DNA of 64,000 nt from Przewalskia tangutica (GCA_029844215.1 CM056734.1:17928501-17992500), one strand, 5' to 3'; shown: positions 35,965 to 47,850, counted from the first letter of the stretch. Program-made: numbers and translations. The notes: generated from the sequence alone by a model not told the origin.

Positions 35965-36944
35965 GGCCAAATTCATCGACGGCCTCTTGTGGTAGTCAAT
36001 CTCGTTCACTTAGATATCTCAATTAACCTTTGTTCTATTTATACATCTGAGGTGGATCCTCACTGTGTCATTTAGACACTTTTCAATGATTTGACAAGTT
36101 ATATGAATTTCACACCAAATAGGCGCGTGAAAAGACTAAAAATCATATATTTTTTTAATTTCCTTCTTCTTCATTCTTTTTTTTTTGTATTGTATTTTTT
36201 CTCTCTTTATTCTTCTTCTTCGTTCTTTTTCATACATCATCGACATTACCGCCGCCGCTATCACTATCGGAAAAAATCAATTACATTTGTAATTCAACTC
36301 GATTTTTTGCTCTATCCTAGTAAAAAGAAAAAATTCAAAGGAACTCATCGAAACACCATTAAATGGTTCTTTATAAAGCTTGAAGATTTAAAATGGGTTA
36401 CTTTATTTCATAAAAAAATTATTAATGTTGGGATTGTCTTCGGGTCTTCGTGGGGAATCTATAGCTAAAAGTTATAACAAATTGAGGAGTTTTTCTTAAA
36501 ATTTTGGATTAAAATCGTGATTGGAACAAGGACACATGAAAATGGTGAAGAACACCAACAACATAATTTCAATTTTTTTCTTGTTAGTAAATGTGTTTTT
36601 TGGTGTTAATAATGTGTAGGGTTTAGAAAATAGAGTTTTCTTTTCTTTTTGAAATATTAATTTTACTCAAAAAAAATTTACATTATTATGGGATCAAATG
36701 ACACATGTTATAATTTAATTTGTCATTTTGCCATGTAATCGGCGTGTGTATTACACAAACATTACATATTTGATTGATTTAGCGAAAAAGTGTCTAAATT
36801 GCATAGTCGGATCCTACCTCATATGTCTAAATAGAATAAGGTTTAGTTGAGGTGTCTAACTGAAAGATCTTAACGACCACAAAGAGCCGAGGTGTCTAAC
36901 TGAAAGATCTTAACGACCACAAAGAGCCGTCGATGGGTTTGGCC
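35965..36944. mobile_element. Non-autonomous Mutator-like element (MULE) with long TIRs
   Basis: 980 bp with inverted ends ggccaaattcatcgacggcc and, reversed, ggccaaacccatcgacggct; similarity between the two arms extends about 150 bp. It is flanked by the perfect 9-bp TSD TTATCTAAA (35956-35964 and 36945-36953), typical of Mutator. The interior is AT-rich with no transposase; the 125-codon frame at 36091-36468 is low complexity. Confidence 0.88.
36850..36929. repeat. 40-bp tandem duplication inside the right TIR of the MULE
   Basis: Two identical units, aggtgtctaactgaaagatc continuing ttaacgaccacaaagagccg, at 36850-36889 and 36890-36929. The left TIR has only one. Confidence 0.9.
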
Positions 36945-37290
36945 TTATCTAAATCTAGTAGTATGCCAGATTGCTATCTACTTTTAGCAAGCCAAGGAGA
37001 AAAGCATTGTTTTTTAAAACGCAACATAGAACAGAGTTGTACGTACTTTTCTCTATTTCCTTATTTAAATTTATAATAATGTAAAGATTACAGGCATAAT
37101 AATGATCAGTGTTACACTTTGAGAAGCTGGCAATCCTTAAAACCCTAACAATGAGTACTATATGTATCATATAACAAGAAGTACAATATATAATATGCTG
37201 TGATAATAAATGCATGAGTATAAAACGACAAAACCTTATTAAATAAAATAACTAAACAGGACAAGAAAGAAGATAAGGGCATAATCAAGC
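36945..37290 (+). repeat. Diverged duplicate of the malate synthase 5' flank
   Basis: The order of phrases matches 20268-20490: ttatctaaatctagtagt, a-agttgtacgtac-tttt, agattaca/agattata, agtacaatatat, gataataaatgcatgagtat / gataatagatgcatgaatat, aggaca-gaaagaagataa. The gene itself does not follow. Together with the pseudogene at 24103 this shows that the locus was duplicated more than once or rearranged. Confidence 0.65.
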
Positions 37291-37866
37291 TTTTTTTTTT
37301 GGGTAGATTATTGAAGATCCTCTCATAATGAAATCAACCAATTATTTCCAAAGGCAAAAACAGAAGATTTTAGGTGGTGTAATGTTTTCATGCCATGGTT
37401 AATTATGCATTCATACAATATGTGCCATAATATGTACTAGTATTAGTGCATTTCATCTACATAATAATTCTCTGAACAATTAATAGATGTAGTCATCCAC
37501 CTAATTGACTACTTTCTGTAGAAATGAAAGACGAAAAGAATTATGGATGATATATGTTAATATATACACATGCAAAATATTCATAAGTAAGTAATTCTCC
37601 ATTACTAATGAACTGATGCAGAAACTAAAGAGCTCTCTGCAGTCTGCACATAAGATATACTGAAATCCAAAGTTTTGATTGTGCTATACTCATACACAGG
37701 TCTGTTTTTCTTTTTTTACTGAGAAGCAAGAGTCACGTTTATAAACTAGCTACAACAACATAGTGAAAATTCCACAAAGTGGGATAAACTATATAGTACA
37801 ACATTTCTATTTCTTCCACATTAGTACTTTTGAAAATCTTTGATCTATTAAGAAACAATTATATAT
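37291..37866. other. Intergenic, continues at 54875
   Basis: No gene recognised. It was joined to 54875 onward before the Copia element at 37872-54869 inserted. Confidence 0.5.
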
Positions 37867-37871
37867 GTCAA

Positions 37872-38147
37872 TGTTAAATGAAGTCCACAGCGCCGCGGCC
37901 CAAGATTCACAACGTCGCGGCCCAGTCCCGAGCACTGTTCACGGAACATTGTTATACTTGATGTATATTTGATATATATTAGAATTAGTCTTATACTTTA
38001 ATTACTATTGTAATATTACCATAATTGTATAGTTAGGCTCTTTATAGAATAGGATTTTAGATGTAAAGTAGGAATAAGATTCTCCTATTATAACTAGTAT
38101 ATATATCTCTTTCATCAATAAAAATAATCAAGGGATTAATTCTTTCA
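37872..38147 (+). repeat. 5' LTR of the Copia element, 276 bp
   Basis: TGTTAAATGAAGTCC ... TTAATTCTTTCA. It contains a GC-rich cassette at 37885-37945 (cagcgccgcggcccaag, cgtcgcggccc) that is shorter in the partner LTR. Confidence 0.8.
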
Positions 38148-38160
38148 TGGTATCAAGAGT
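38148..38160 (+). other. Primer-binding site (initiator tRNA-Met type)
   Basis: TGGTATCAAGAGT immediately follows the LTR end, close to the TGGTATCAGAGC used by most plant Copia elements. Confidence 0.85.
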
Positions 38161-38293
38161 CTAGGTTCTTTTCCTTGCTTCCGCTTCTCACTTCTTTCTC
38201 AAAATACTGTGACAAATCCCTTCCCCCCCTCAATTTATCTGAAAATCCGAGACCCCCTCCTACAAATCTTGTCCAAAGTTTGTTCTATTCACC

Positions 38294-38514
38294 ATGACTG
38301 ATAAGAACACTTTTCATCCTATCATCACTGTTTCTAACATCAAGAACGTTCTTCCTATTGTTCTTGATCTAGAGAACGTCCAATATGGGACGTGGCAAAA
38401 TTATTCAAGATTCACGCTATGACACATAAAGTTCTTCACCACATCATCTCTCTCACTACTCCTACGGGGGGTGATATGATGTTTACGTCTACAACGGTTG
38501 TGCCTGTAACACCC
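38294..38514 (+). pseudogene. Copia gag, 5' part
   Basis: ATG at 38294 opens a frame with MTDKNTFHPIITVSNIKNVL, then a one-base shift near 38395 changes frame before the nested insertion at 38515. The reading continues at 47292 after the TSD. Confidence 0.75.
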
Positions 38515-40558
38515 CATTTTAACCGGAGTCGAAACGGGATTACTGCTATGGTTGATTCCTAAATGTATTTTAAGGAGTCGCCACTTAATTATTATAGTGA
38601 ATTAGGACACTTAGTTTATTGCAATAAAAATACTGCAATTGACTTCCATTTAATGATCTGCGAAATTAGTGAGATTCTGGATCAGGGTTCTTTATTATCC
38701 TAAAGGGAAGGGGTTAGGCATCCTTTAAGATCCGCTAACTTGCGGTTGTTCGTTCAAACCTAGGTTAATTATTTATTGCTCTTTTTATATTCTACCTATT
38801 CTAAGCATTTTACATAATTTACAATTAAAATAAAATACAATGCAAAATAATAAAACTGAAATTAAATGCGGCATAAAATAAACTCCGGGGCATTCTTTTT
38901 GAAATGCATCTCCGGATACCTGCATAAACACTTAGTAAAAGTATTAGTAATAGAATACATAAATTTTAAAATAATAGCAAAAATTAACAAACAAAGCAAA
39001 TAAATCCGTCTTTTATGCAGTGAGGCCTTGGAAATCGACGGATTCCTTCATCGGCCAAACAAGTGTAGCATCTTGTTCAAATCAAGAAACCAAAGAAAAA
39101 TGCCCAAAATCAATATCAATATGGCGAACTATTCAATAAAATGGCCAAAATAGTAGTAATAATGCCGAAAATTAGTAGCAAATAGCCTAAAAATCACCCA
39201 AAGACCATGGCTAAAACCAAATTAACAAATAACCAAAATTAGTATGGAAATGTCAAACAAGAGCAACACGACCCAACCCAATAACAAAATTAGTTTTAGA
39301 ACGCACCCACAAACACCAACAATTTCGAACAATATGAACATAAAATGAACCCAATAATCGGAAACTAGGCAAAACAAAGGATTGGATCCGGAAAGTCATT
39401 GGAAATATTACACTATCACCGAAAATATAGAAACTTAGCCAAACAAGAATACCCAAAATGACAACAATCGACATGGGGCAAATATGGCCAGAGGCAATCG
39501 CGGAGTTGGAACTCCGGCGGGTTAGTTCTAAATCGGACAAGACAACATAATATGTCATAATACAAAATAAAAGGGGTGGTTCCATACCGACAGTCCCTCC
39601 ACCAGTCGTCGGTGGTCGATTCGAGGCAGCGAGCGACGGAGTAATAGGGGAGCGAGGGTGATGGAGACAAAGGGCAGAGGTGTGTTCGCCGGAGTTAGGG
39701 CTGAGAGGGTGAGGGAGATGATGTGGGTGTTAAAAGAGGGCTTCGCCGGAGCTTGGAGCTCCGGCGAAGGAGGCGGCGGTGACGGGAACAGTGGTGTGGA
39801 GAGGGTGAGGGCTGATGTGAGGCGACGGGGGAAGGGTGAGGGTTGCTGGTGACGTGGGAAGATCGCCGGAGTTCAACTCCGAGAAGTGAATGGCGCGGCG
39901 GGAGAGGCGAGGGTGAGGGTGAGAGTGTGAGGTGAGAGAGGGTGAAGGCATGCGGCTCAGTCTTTTAATGGGGAGAATGTTTTGTTTTATAGGGTAGGAT
40001 TAGGGTTAGGTATTTGGGGAATGAAAAGTGGGGTATTGTTTTGTGGGAAATGAAAAGTGGGGTATTGTTTTGGGGGGGGGAAAATGAAAGAAGGTGTTTG
40101 GATGATATTAAAAATAGTGTTGGCTTGGACTGATTCAAATTGTGTCTTGGACTGGACTGGTTTGACAAAAATGCATGGCGGGTTAATTATTTAAAAGAAA
40201 AAATTATTTAAAAGATGTCAAATTATTAAAATGTAAATGCCGGCGCAATAATACTAAAATGCAATTTTAAAGACATGTTTAATGCCTGATTAAAAGTAAA
40301 AATGCGGTGCCGATTAATTACTTAAAAAGATGCGAATATTATTAAAATAAAAACGACGGTATAACAATAATAAAAACATAATATTAACAACGACATAATG
40401 CTTAATTTAAAAATAAAAGATGCAATGCCATTTTTGTGAAGAAATAAACATAGAATATTATGTAAAAATATGCAAAATAACGATTAAAATGAGGTGTGCT
40501 AAAATACTTAAAATTGCACGAAAATATACAAAAAACGGGTCAAAATTGACTGTCAACA
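38515..40558 (-). repeat. 3' LTR of the non-autonomous element
   Basis: Plus strand TGTAACACCCCATTTTAACC to AAAATTGACTGTCAACA. A purine-rich tract (minus strand aaagagggacat, about 40561-40573) precedes it in element orientation. Confidence 0.85.
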
Positions 40559-40575
40559 GCATGTCCCTCTTTGTA
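40559..40575 (-). other. Polypurine tract region
   Basis: The minus strand reads acaaagagggacatgc just before the 3' LTR. It is short but placed correctly for plus-strand priming. Confidence 0.5.
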
Positions 40576-40682
40576 CGGAGATGATGGAAGAGTCTTCGGA
40601 CAAAGATGTTGACTTGTAGCCAATTTTGTCCTGTTTTATAAACTAGAACTCAAAAATAGGGATGATGCAGACCCAAAAATGT

Positions 40683-40791
40683 CCCAGTGTCAAATCATGA
40701 TGACACTGGGTCGTTGTGACGCAAAAAAATAAAAAAGCAAAGCTGACACTGAAAAAAAATGTCCCAGTGTCGAAGTATGATTGACACTGGG
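40683..40791. repeat. Two successive perfect 9-bp hairpins
   Basis: CCCAGTGTC ... GACACTGGG occurs at 40683-40691/40702-40710 and again at 40763-40771/40783-40791, with loops of 10 and 11 bases. The loops differ but the stems are identical. Confidence 0.85.
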
Positions 40792-40839
40792 TTGCAGGTG
40801 ATGTGGTGCTGAAAAAGACAAGGTTATTGTAGATGAAAT

Positions 40840-41520
40840 GACGTCGTTTTCGGACGCAATGCAAATGTTCGTCGTTGCATGGACGAAACATAAATGAAGC
40901 CGTTGCATAGGCTTAAAAGAAATGACGTCGTTTTCGGACGCGATGCAGATGCTCGTCGTTGCATGGACGAAACATAAATGAAGCCGTTGCATAGGCTTAA
41001 ATGAAAAGGCGTCGTTGCATGGACGCAATGCAGATGCTCGTCGTTGCATGGACGAAACATGAATGAAGTCGTTGCATAGGCTTAAAATAAAATGGCGTCG
41101 TTGCATGGACGCAATGCAGATGCTCGTCGCATGGTTGAAACATAAACGAAGCCGCCAGATAAAGCTTAAATGAAATGGCGTCGTTGCATGGGCCTTACGC
41201 AGATGCTCGCCGTTGCATGGACGAAACATGAATGAAGCCGTTGCATAGGCTTAAATAAAATGGCGTCGTTGCATGGACGCAGATGCTCGTCGTTGCATAG
41301 ACGAAACATGAATGAAATCGTTAGACAGGCTTAAAATAAAATGGCGTCGTTGCATGGACGCAATGCAGATGCTCGTCGTTGCATGGACGAAACATGAATG
41401 AAGTCGTTGCATAGGCTTAAAATAAAATGGCGTCGTTGCATGGACGCGATGCAGATGCTCGTCGTTGCATAGACGAAACATGAATGAAGCCGTTGCATAG
41501 GCTTAAAATGAAATGGCGTT
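40840..41520. repeat. 86-bp tandem array in the non-autonomous element
   Basis: The unit carries gatgctcgtcgttgcatgga, cgaaacatgaatgaagccgt, tgcataggcttaaaa and tggcgtcgttgcatggacgc, about 86 bp, with around eight diverged copies. Each unit also holds an internal subrepeat, cgtcgttgcatggacg. Open frames on the minus strand (up to 179 codons) come from this array and are not considered genes. Confidence 0.85.
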
Positions 41521-42084
41521 GGTTTAGGGGCGTACCTGCTTTGTGACCCGTCTGGGTTGAGATAGCGTCATTGCGTAGACGTTGTGCATTTGTGACCCGC
41601 ATGGGTTTATTGTTGTGTTTCTGCCTTTGCTGATATGAAGATCCTGCACTCAAAGAAAACTTGTGTGTTTTTTAGGAAATGAGTGGTTGATTAGCGTCGA
41701 CTCTGTAGCTTTGGCTCTTGACGCTTGCATTCTTGGTTTGCACTGAAGACCTAGTTAGCCTGCTTTTTCCTATCTATTGTCATTTTCTTGCACTGAATTC
41801 CTTAAAATATCCCAGTTTCTGGTAATGAAGATGTTGAACTGGGTAAGGTTACATCTTGACGCTATCAAGGCGATCAGGTAAGCATTTTTTTTTTTTTTTT
41901 TTTTTTTATTTTTTATAATGAATGAAAAGTTAATGCGAGAATATGGACAATGTACAATTGAGTAGATGAGAATGCAACCCCCCCGAAAATATGTAGGTAG
42001 TAATGGGTGCAAAATATATGAGGATGCTAAATTCTCCAATGCACAAAATCGAGTCATGTGCAAAACAAGGAAGAAATGTTTCTA

Positions 42085-43930
42085 ACGGTGTGACCGAAGC
42101 CGACGTGGCCGCCTACGTATCCCGCCGAGGGAGTCAGGTCAAGACGTAGTTCATGCTGCAAAAAAAAATAAGAATTTTTATGATTTTAAAATGATGCGGG
42201 ACCGAAGCCGATGTGGCCGCCTACGTATCCCGCAGAGGGAATCAGGTCAAGACGTAGTTCGTGATGCAAAATAATTTTATGTAATATGCATTTTGTTGTT
42301 TTTTTCTGAAAAAATGGAAGACGACCTTACGTTCTGACTCCCGTTGATACCAACAATTAGTATTGTGCATAAGGATGTTCTTTTATTGTTTTCAGTCTAA
42401 CCGAGATTGACTCTGGTGTAATTCACACAGTTTCAGATAGTACCTCAAACATACCTGAGTGTCGACACACTTGCTTGCATCCAAGGTTTCGAACTAAACG
42501 TAATTTCACGTTTCAAATGCCTCACTGAAAGAAGGTCGCATCTCACACATATATTCCAAAGATTTTGAATTTTGGGGCGTTGAGAGAATTGCGCTCACAC
42601 TCAAAAAGATGTTCAACGATGCAATTGTGATACCATAGGCTCGCGTCATGTAAGTATCCACTAATGTGAGAACCCTCAGTATAAGATCATGTAGGGCTTG
42701 TCACGGGCTTGTAATGTAGGCTTGGTGAAAGGAATGGATATCATTTGGGTAAAAGTGACTAATCATTCCTCCGTCCATGCTTGATATTTGTGTGTTTTAA
42801 TGCTGACTTGCTTTCTTTTTGTCCCAGTTTTTCTGTATTGACTTCTTTTGAATCTTTCATTTGGACCCCCCCCCCCCCTTTTATTTTTTCGGGGTTATGT
42901 ATTCCCCTTTTTTTTTTTTTTTTAATCGGGGCTTTTGATTTCCTCTTTATGTGAAGTCGTTTCTGCTTTCATTCTTTGAGACTTTGATAATTTTTGTCTT
43001 TGCAAACTTCAGCGCAGGATTTTGTCAGCCATTTACACATTTCTAAAGCACTCGAGGAGGTCGGGCCAAGAGAGGGATAGTGCGTACGCACTCAGAAAGG
43101 AAAGGGTATAGGTGTAATATGCGGTTGTCAAAAAATAGGTTTTAGGCTCAAAGGGGTGTACTAGGGATAATGTTATTTGGTAGGCTGAAAAGGCTCAAAC
43201 GGGTCAAAGAAAGCCTACGATCATTTCCTACACAGAGTGTTACTCAAGATTTCGCCTCAACACATTCAGGCCAAGTTCTAGATCACAATGCAATACAATT
43301 GAACTTATTCAAATAACTCACCACACAATGCATATGAAACGATGAGGTCGGCTTCATTCTTATCTTGGAAACATGCAAGACAATGTTATCTGCGAGTATG
43401 AATAAGAGGTACCAAAAGAATATATGGTTTACCACAAAGTCAACCCATACTGATTATCACTTTTTTTTTTTTTAATGCACAACTCTAATCAGATTGGTAT
43501 CAACAAAGTTAAACAATAATACTAAAAAAAATGTATTTTTTTTTATATTTTTGAATAAAGTATTTCTTCTTTTTGTATTTTTGAATAATTTTTTTGTATT
43601 TTTTTGAATAAATGGTACCGAACCCGAATAGGGCTGCCTACGTATCCCGCCGAGGGAATCAGGTGCGCGTAGTTCGTTCAAATATGTTATAAAATGTATG
43701 CTTGGAAAAATTTATCAAAAGGATAGCAATATAAAGCTGTGCAAAATAAATGATTGTCCACTGTGGACGAATGCAAAGTAAAATGAATGCCGGAAAACAT
43801 GATAAATGGAATGCATGAGTGAGAAAAATATGTTTTTTTTTTTTTGTTTTTTGTTTTTTTATGGTGTCGAACCCAAAATGAGTTGCCTACGTATCACACC
43901 GTGTGGTGAGAATCAGACACGCGTAGTTCG
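42085..43930 (-). repeat. Stem-forming motif repeated four times
   Basis: Copies at about 42090-42145, 42203-42262, 43617-43677 and 43863-43931 share (plus strand) gcctacgtatcccgccgagg, gaatcagg and cgtagttc. The ends ctacgt and acgtag can pair, with an internal C/G-rich stem. The last copy has compensating-looking changes (cacaccgtgtggtg). Confidence 0.75.
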
Positions 43931-45150
43931 GAATAATTATACTGTAAAATGCATGATATGCGAAAACTATGTAATTAACGCTAAACATATTAATTTAATT
44001 TGCAAATATGAATAAAAATACAAAATATAAAAGAATTGAGAGTGATGTCTCGTTGAATCTGGTATAAACTGATGACTTTTTTTTTTGTTTTCTTTTTCGA
44101 ACGCCCTCGACTATTTGCGAGGACTGTTTTCCTGCAAAAATATGAGAAATAGGTGAGAGTAGGAAAATGACAAAATAACAAAATGAAGGGGTGTGACCAT
44201 ATAGTCAGAGACTCCCCTGATTGGTTCGACCGGACTGGTGGCTGATGCTTCACAAAGTCCAAGTCGCGCTATTCAAGAGTGATTTACGCAGTAGAAGTCC
44301 TGATTGCAATGTGAAAGCAAAAATGCAAAAATACAAATGCTCGAGCCCGGAATCACAAAAGAGCAATTATTGAATTAAATAATATGTACAGAGTTGCTAG
44401 CGACAAACGATAATAAACAAAAAAACATGCAAATCAAGCGCGTGCCCTAATATGCTTGGGACCTCCCTTATGCCAGAGGTGAGCCTAAACGCCAAATATG
44501 CGGGATTATGATAAATGGGTCCAAGCCGTTAAACTGCAATATTTTGTTGGAAATGGCGACCAAATGACGGTGCACTTTTTCCAATTTTGGCGTGTCATGA
44601 CCAGGCTTGGATCCGTCTATCATCATCACGCTACACATAGTATGCTAATGGGTCGTTGGGTTGTGAGACCCGTCGACAAGTTTGGGTGGATTTCTAATTG
44701 TGGCGTTAATACCAAGGATTAACCCACCTAAGGTTTATGCATGAATGACTTAATAAAAAGTGGTATAGCTCTATCTTAAGTTTTCTAAGATTTGGCTTAC
44801 TAGACACAATGGTTCCCGAGCGGACTACTCGAGTGAGAAGGCTACGCGGCCACCGGTTGGACCGGATTCTCCGCGTCTATTACCAACTCTCCTAAATTTG
44901 GATTTTGAAGAAAGAATTTTCTTTGATGCACTGCGCACCTCGCGTGTAGTGTGTGATAGTGTTAATTTTCCAGAATGGAGGAAATATGAACGGAATGACA
45001 ATTTAAGGAAAGCAATAAAAGAATGTAGCAATTAAAGTAGTTAATTACAAAATAAAAACAAACAATATAAAATATTTACAACAAATATAAAAGCAAAATA
45101 AAGTGCAATATTTAATTAACCTGAGTATGTTATGATCAAGAACCTGATAT

Positions 45151-45167
45151 CCCCAGCAGAGTCGCCA
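45151..45167 (-). other. Primer-binding site (tRNA-Arg type)
   Basis: The minus strand TGGCGACTCTGCTGGGG lies three bases from the 5' LTR and resembles the complement of a plant tRNA-Arg 3' end, the primer known for Ogre/Tat elements. Confidence 0.75.
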
Positions 45168-45170
45168 TGC

Positions 45171-47286
45171 TGTAACACCCCATTTTAACCGGAGTCGAAA
45201 CGGGATTACTGCTATGGTTGATTCCTAAATGTATTTTAAGGAGTCGCCACCTAATTATTATAGTGAATTAGGACACTTAGTTTATTGCAATAAAAATACT
45301 GCAATTGACTTCCATTTAATGGTCTGCGAAATTAGTGAGATTCTGGATCAGGGTTCTTTATTATCCTAAAGGGAAGGGGTTAGGCATCCTTTAAGATCCG
45401 CTAACTTGCGGTTGTTCGTTCAAACCTAGGTTAATTATTTATTGCTCTTTTTATATTCTACCTATTCTAAGCATTTTACATAATTTACAATTAAAATAAA
45501 ATACAATGCAAAATAATAAAACTGAAATTAAATGCGGCATAAAATAAACTCCGGGGCATTCTTTTTGAAATGCATCTCCGGATACCTGCATAAACACTTA
45601 GTAAAAGTATTAGTAATAGAATACATAAATTTTAAAATAATAGCAAAAATTAACAAACAAAGCAAATAAATCCGTCTTTTGTACAGGGGAGGCCTTGGAA
45701 ATCGACGGATTCCTTCATCGCCAAACAAGTGTAGCATCTTGTTCAAATCAAGAAACCAAAGAAAAATGCCCAAAATCAATATCAATATGGCGAACCGGTT
45801 CAATAAAATGGCCAAAATAGTAGTAACAATGCCGAAAATTAGTAGCAAATAGCCTAAAAATCACCCAAAGACCATGGCTAAAACCAAATAGAACAAATAA
45901 CCAAAATTAGTATGGAAATGTCAAACAAGGTAGCAACACAACAACCCAAATAACAAAATTAGTTTTAGAACGCACTCCACAAACACCAACAATTTCGAAC
46001 AATATGAACATAAAATGAACCCAATGACCTGACGGAACTAGGCAAAAACAGTGACGGATCCGTGAAAGTCGCTGGAAATATTACACTATCACCGAAAATA
46101 TAGAAACTTAGCCAAACAAGAATACCCAAAATGACAACAATCGACATGGGGGCAAAAATGACCGAGACAGAAGTCGCCGGAGTTGGAACTCCGGCGGGTT
46201 AGTTCTAAATCGGACAAGACAACATAATATGTCATAATACAAAATAAAAGGGGTGGTTCCATACCGACAGTCCCTCCGCCAGTCGTCGGTGGTCGATTCG
46301 AGGCAAAGGAGCTGACGGGAGTAATAGGGGAGCGAGGGTGATGGAGACAAAGGGCAGAGGTGTGTTCGCCGGAGTTAGGGCTGAGAGGGTGAGGGAGATG
46401 ATGTGGGTGTTAAAGAGGCTTCACGGAGCTTGGAGCTCGGCGAAGAGGCAGCGATGGCGAGAGCAGTGGTGTGGAGAGGTGAGGCTGATGTGAGGCGACG
46501 GGGGAAGGGTGAGGGTTGCTGGTGACGTGGGAAGATCGCCGAGTTCAACTCCGGCGAAGAGTGGCGGCGGCGGCGACGAGAGAGGCGAGGGTGAGGTGAG
46601 AGGGTGAGGTGAGAGAGGGTGAAGGCTTGTGCGGCTCAGGTCTTTTAATGGGGGGGGAGAATGTTTTGTTTTTATAGGGTAGGATTAGGGTTAGGTATTT
46701 GGGGGGGGGGGGGAATGAAAAGTGGGGTATTGTTTTGGGGGGGGAAAATGAAAAGTGGGGTATTGTTTTGGGGGGGAAAAAATGAAAAGTGGGGTATTGT
46801 TTTGGGGGGGAAAAATGAAAGGTGTTTGGATGATATTAAAAATAGTGTTGGCTTGGACTGATTCAAATTGTGTCTTGGACTGGATTGGTTTGACAAAAAT
46901 GCATGGCGGGTTAATTATTTAAAAGAAAAAATTATTTAAAAGATGTCAAATTATTAAAATGCAAATGCCGGCGCAATAATACTAAAATGCAATTTTAAAG
47001 ACATGTTTAATGTCTGATTAAAAGTAAAAATGCGGTGCCGATTAATTACTTAAAAAGATGCGAATATTATTAAAATAAAAACGACGGTATAACAATAATA
47101 AAAACATAATATTAACAACGACATAATGCTTAATTTAAAAATAAAAGATGCAATGCCATTTTTGTGAAGAAATAAACATAGAATATTATGTAAAAATATG
47201 CAAAATAACGATTAAAATGAGGTGTGCTAAAATACTTAAAATTGCACGAAAATATACAAAAAACGGGTCAAAATTGACTGTCAACA
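45171..47286 (-). repeat. 5' LTR of the non-autonomous element
   Basis: Same ends as the left LTR; 2116 bp against 2044 bp, the difference lying mostly in repeated G-rich aaaatgaaaagtggggtatt units at about 46700-46820 and small indels. Confidence 0.85.
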
Positions 47287-47291
47287 GTGCC

Positions 47292-47850
47292 CACCAAAGC
47301 AGCAGATCCAGACTTATGGGTCATGCTTGATGTCAAGGTTCTCCACTGGATTTATGTCACTATCTCCTTGGATCTTTTACAGATGATTATGGAACTCAAC
47401 TCCACAGCTATGGCGAATTTTCCAAATGTTTCCTTTTATTGCAAACGCCTCAAGGACTTGGCAGACCAACTTCGCAACGTGGGTTCTCCTGTTTCTAATA
47501 GTCGTCCAGTTCTTCAGATAGTTGTCGGTCTATCCGAGGCCTATGCAGGGGTTTCTTCGGTTATTCATCAAAGTAGCCCCGTGCCGGAGTTCTATCAAGC
47601 CGGCTCCATGCTCATTTTGAAAGAAGCGGGTTTGGCTAAAAGGACATCGATCGGAACAAGCCCCGTCGTCATGATGACTGCTTCAAATTTTTCCCCTTTC
47701 AATCACGCCAACGTTACCCAAAATCACAACAACGGTGGTGGCAAGAAGGACCAAAATAGGAAAAATAATGGCAAAAATTGTGGCGGCAACAACGACGACA
47801 ACCAGAACGGTGGCGGGTCAGCCACCACGGGCAATCAACAACAGTAGTTC
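47292..47850 (+). pseudogene. Copia gag, 3' part
   Basis: The frame includes KAADPDLWVMLD, then a gag core (MELNSTAMANFPNVSFYCKR, LKDLADQLRNVGSPVSN), a glycine/asparagine-rich tail and no zinc knuckle. It joins the 38294-38514 part across the nested element. Confidence 0.75.

Larger units (their letters stand above)
38515..47286 (-). mobile_element. Complete non-autonomous Ogre/Tat-like LTR retrotransposon (LARD-type)
   Basis: Two full LTRs (38515-40558 and 45171-47286) surround a 4.6-kb interior with no gag or pol domains. TSD GTGCC is perfect (38510-38514 and 47287-47291). On the minus strand the 5' LTR is the right one; the primer site TGGCGACTCTGCTGGGG (45151-45167 reversed) is of tRNA-Arg type, as known for Ogre/Tat elements. 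The interior holds an 86-bp tandem array (40840-41520), two hairpins (40683-40791) and four copies of a stem-forming motif (42085-43930). The LTRs are closely similar apart from indels and lost bases in the GC-rich leader, which suggests a fairly recent insertion mobilised by a helper element. Confidence 0.88.

Noticed and set aside
40690..41229. 179-codon minus-strand frame and its neighbours in 40640-41650
   Set aside because: By-products of the 86-bp tandem array; the translation is a repeated MFRPCNDEH-like phrase with no domain.
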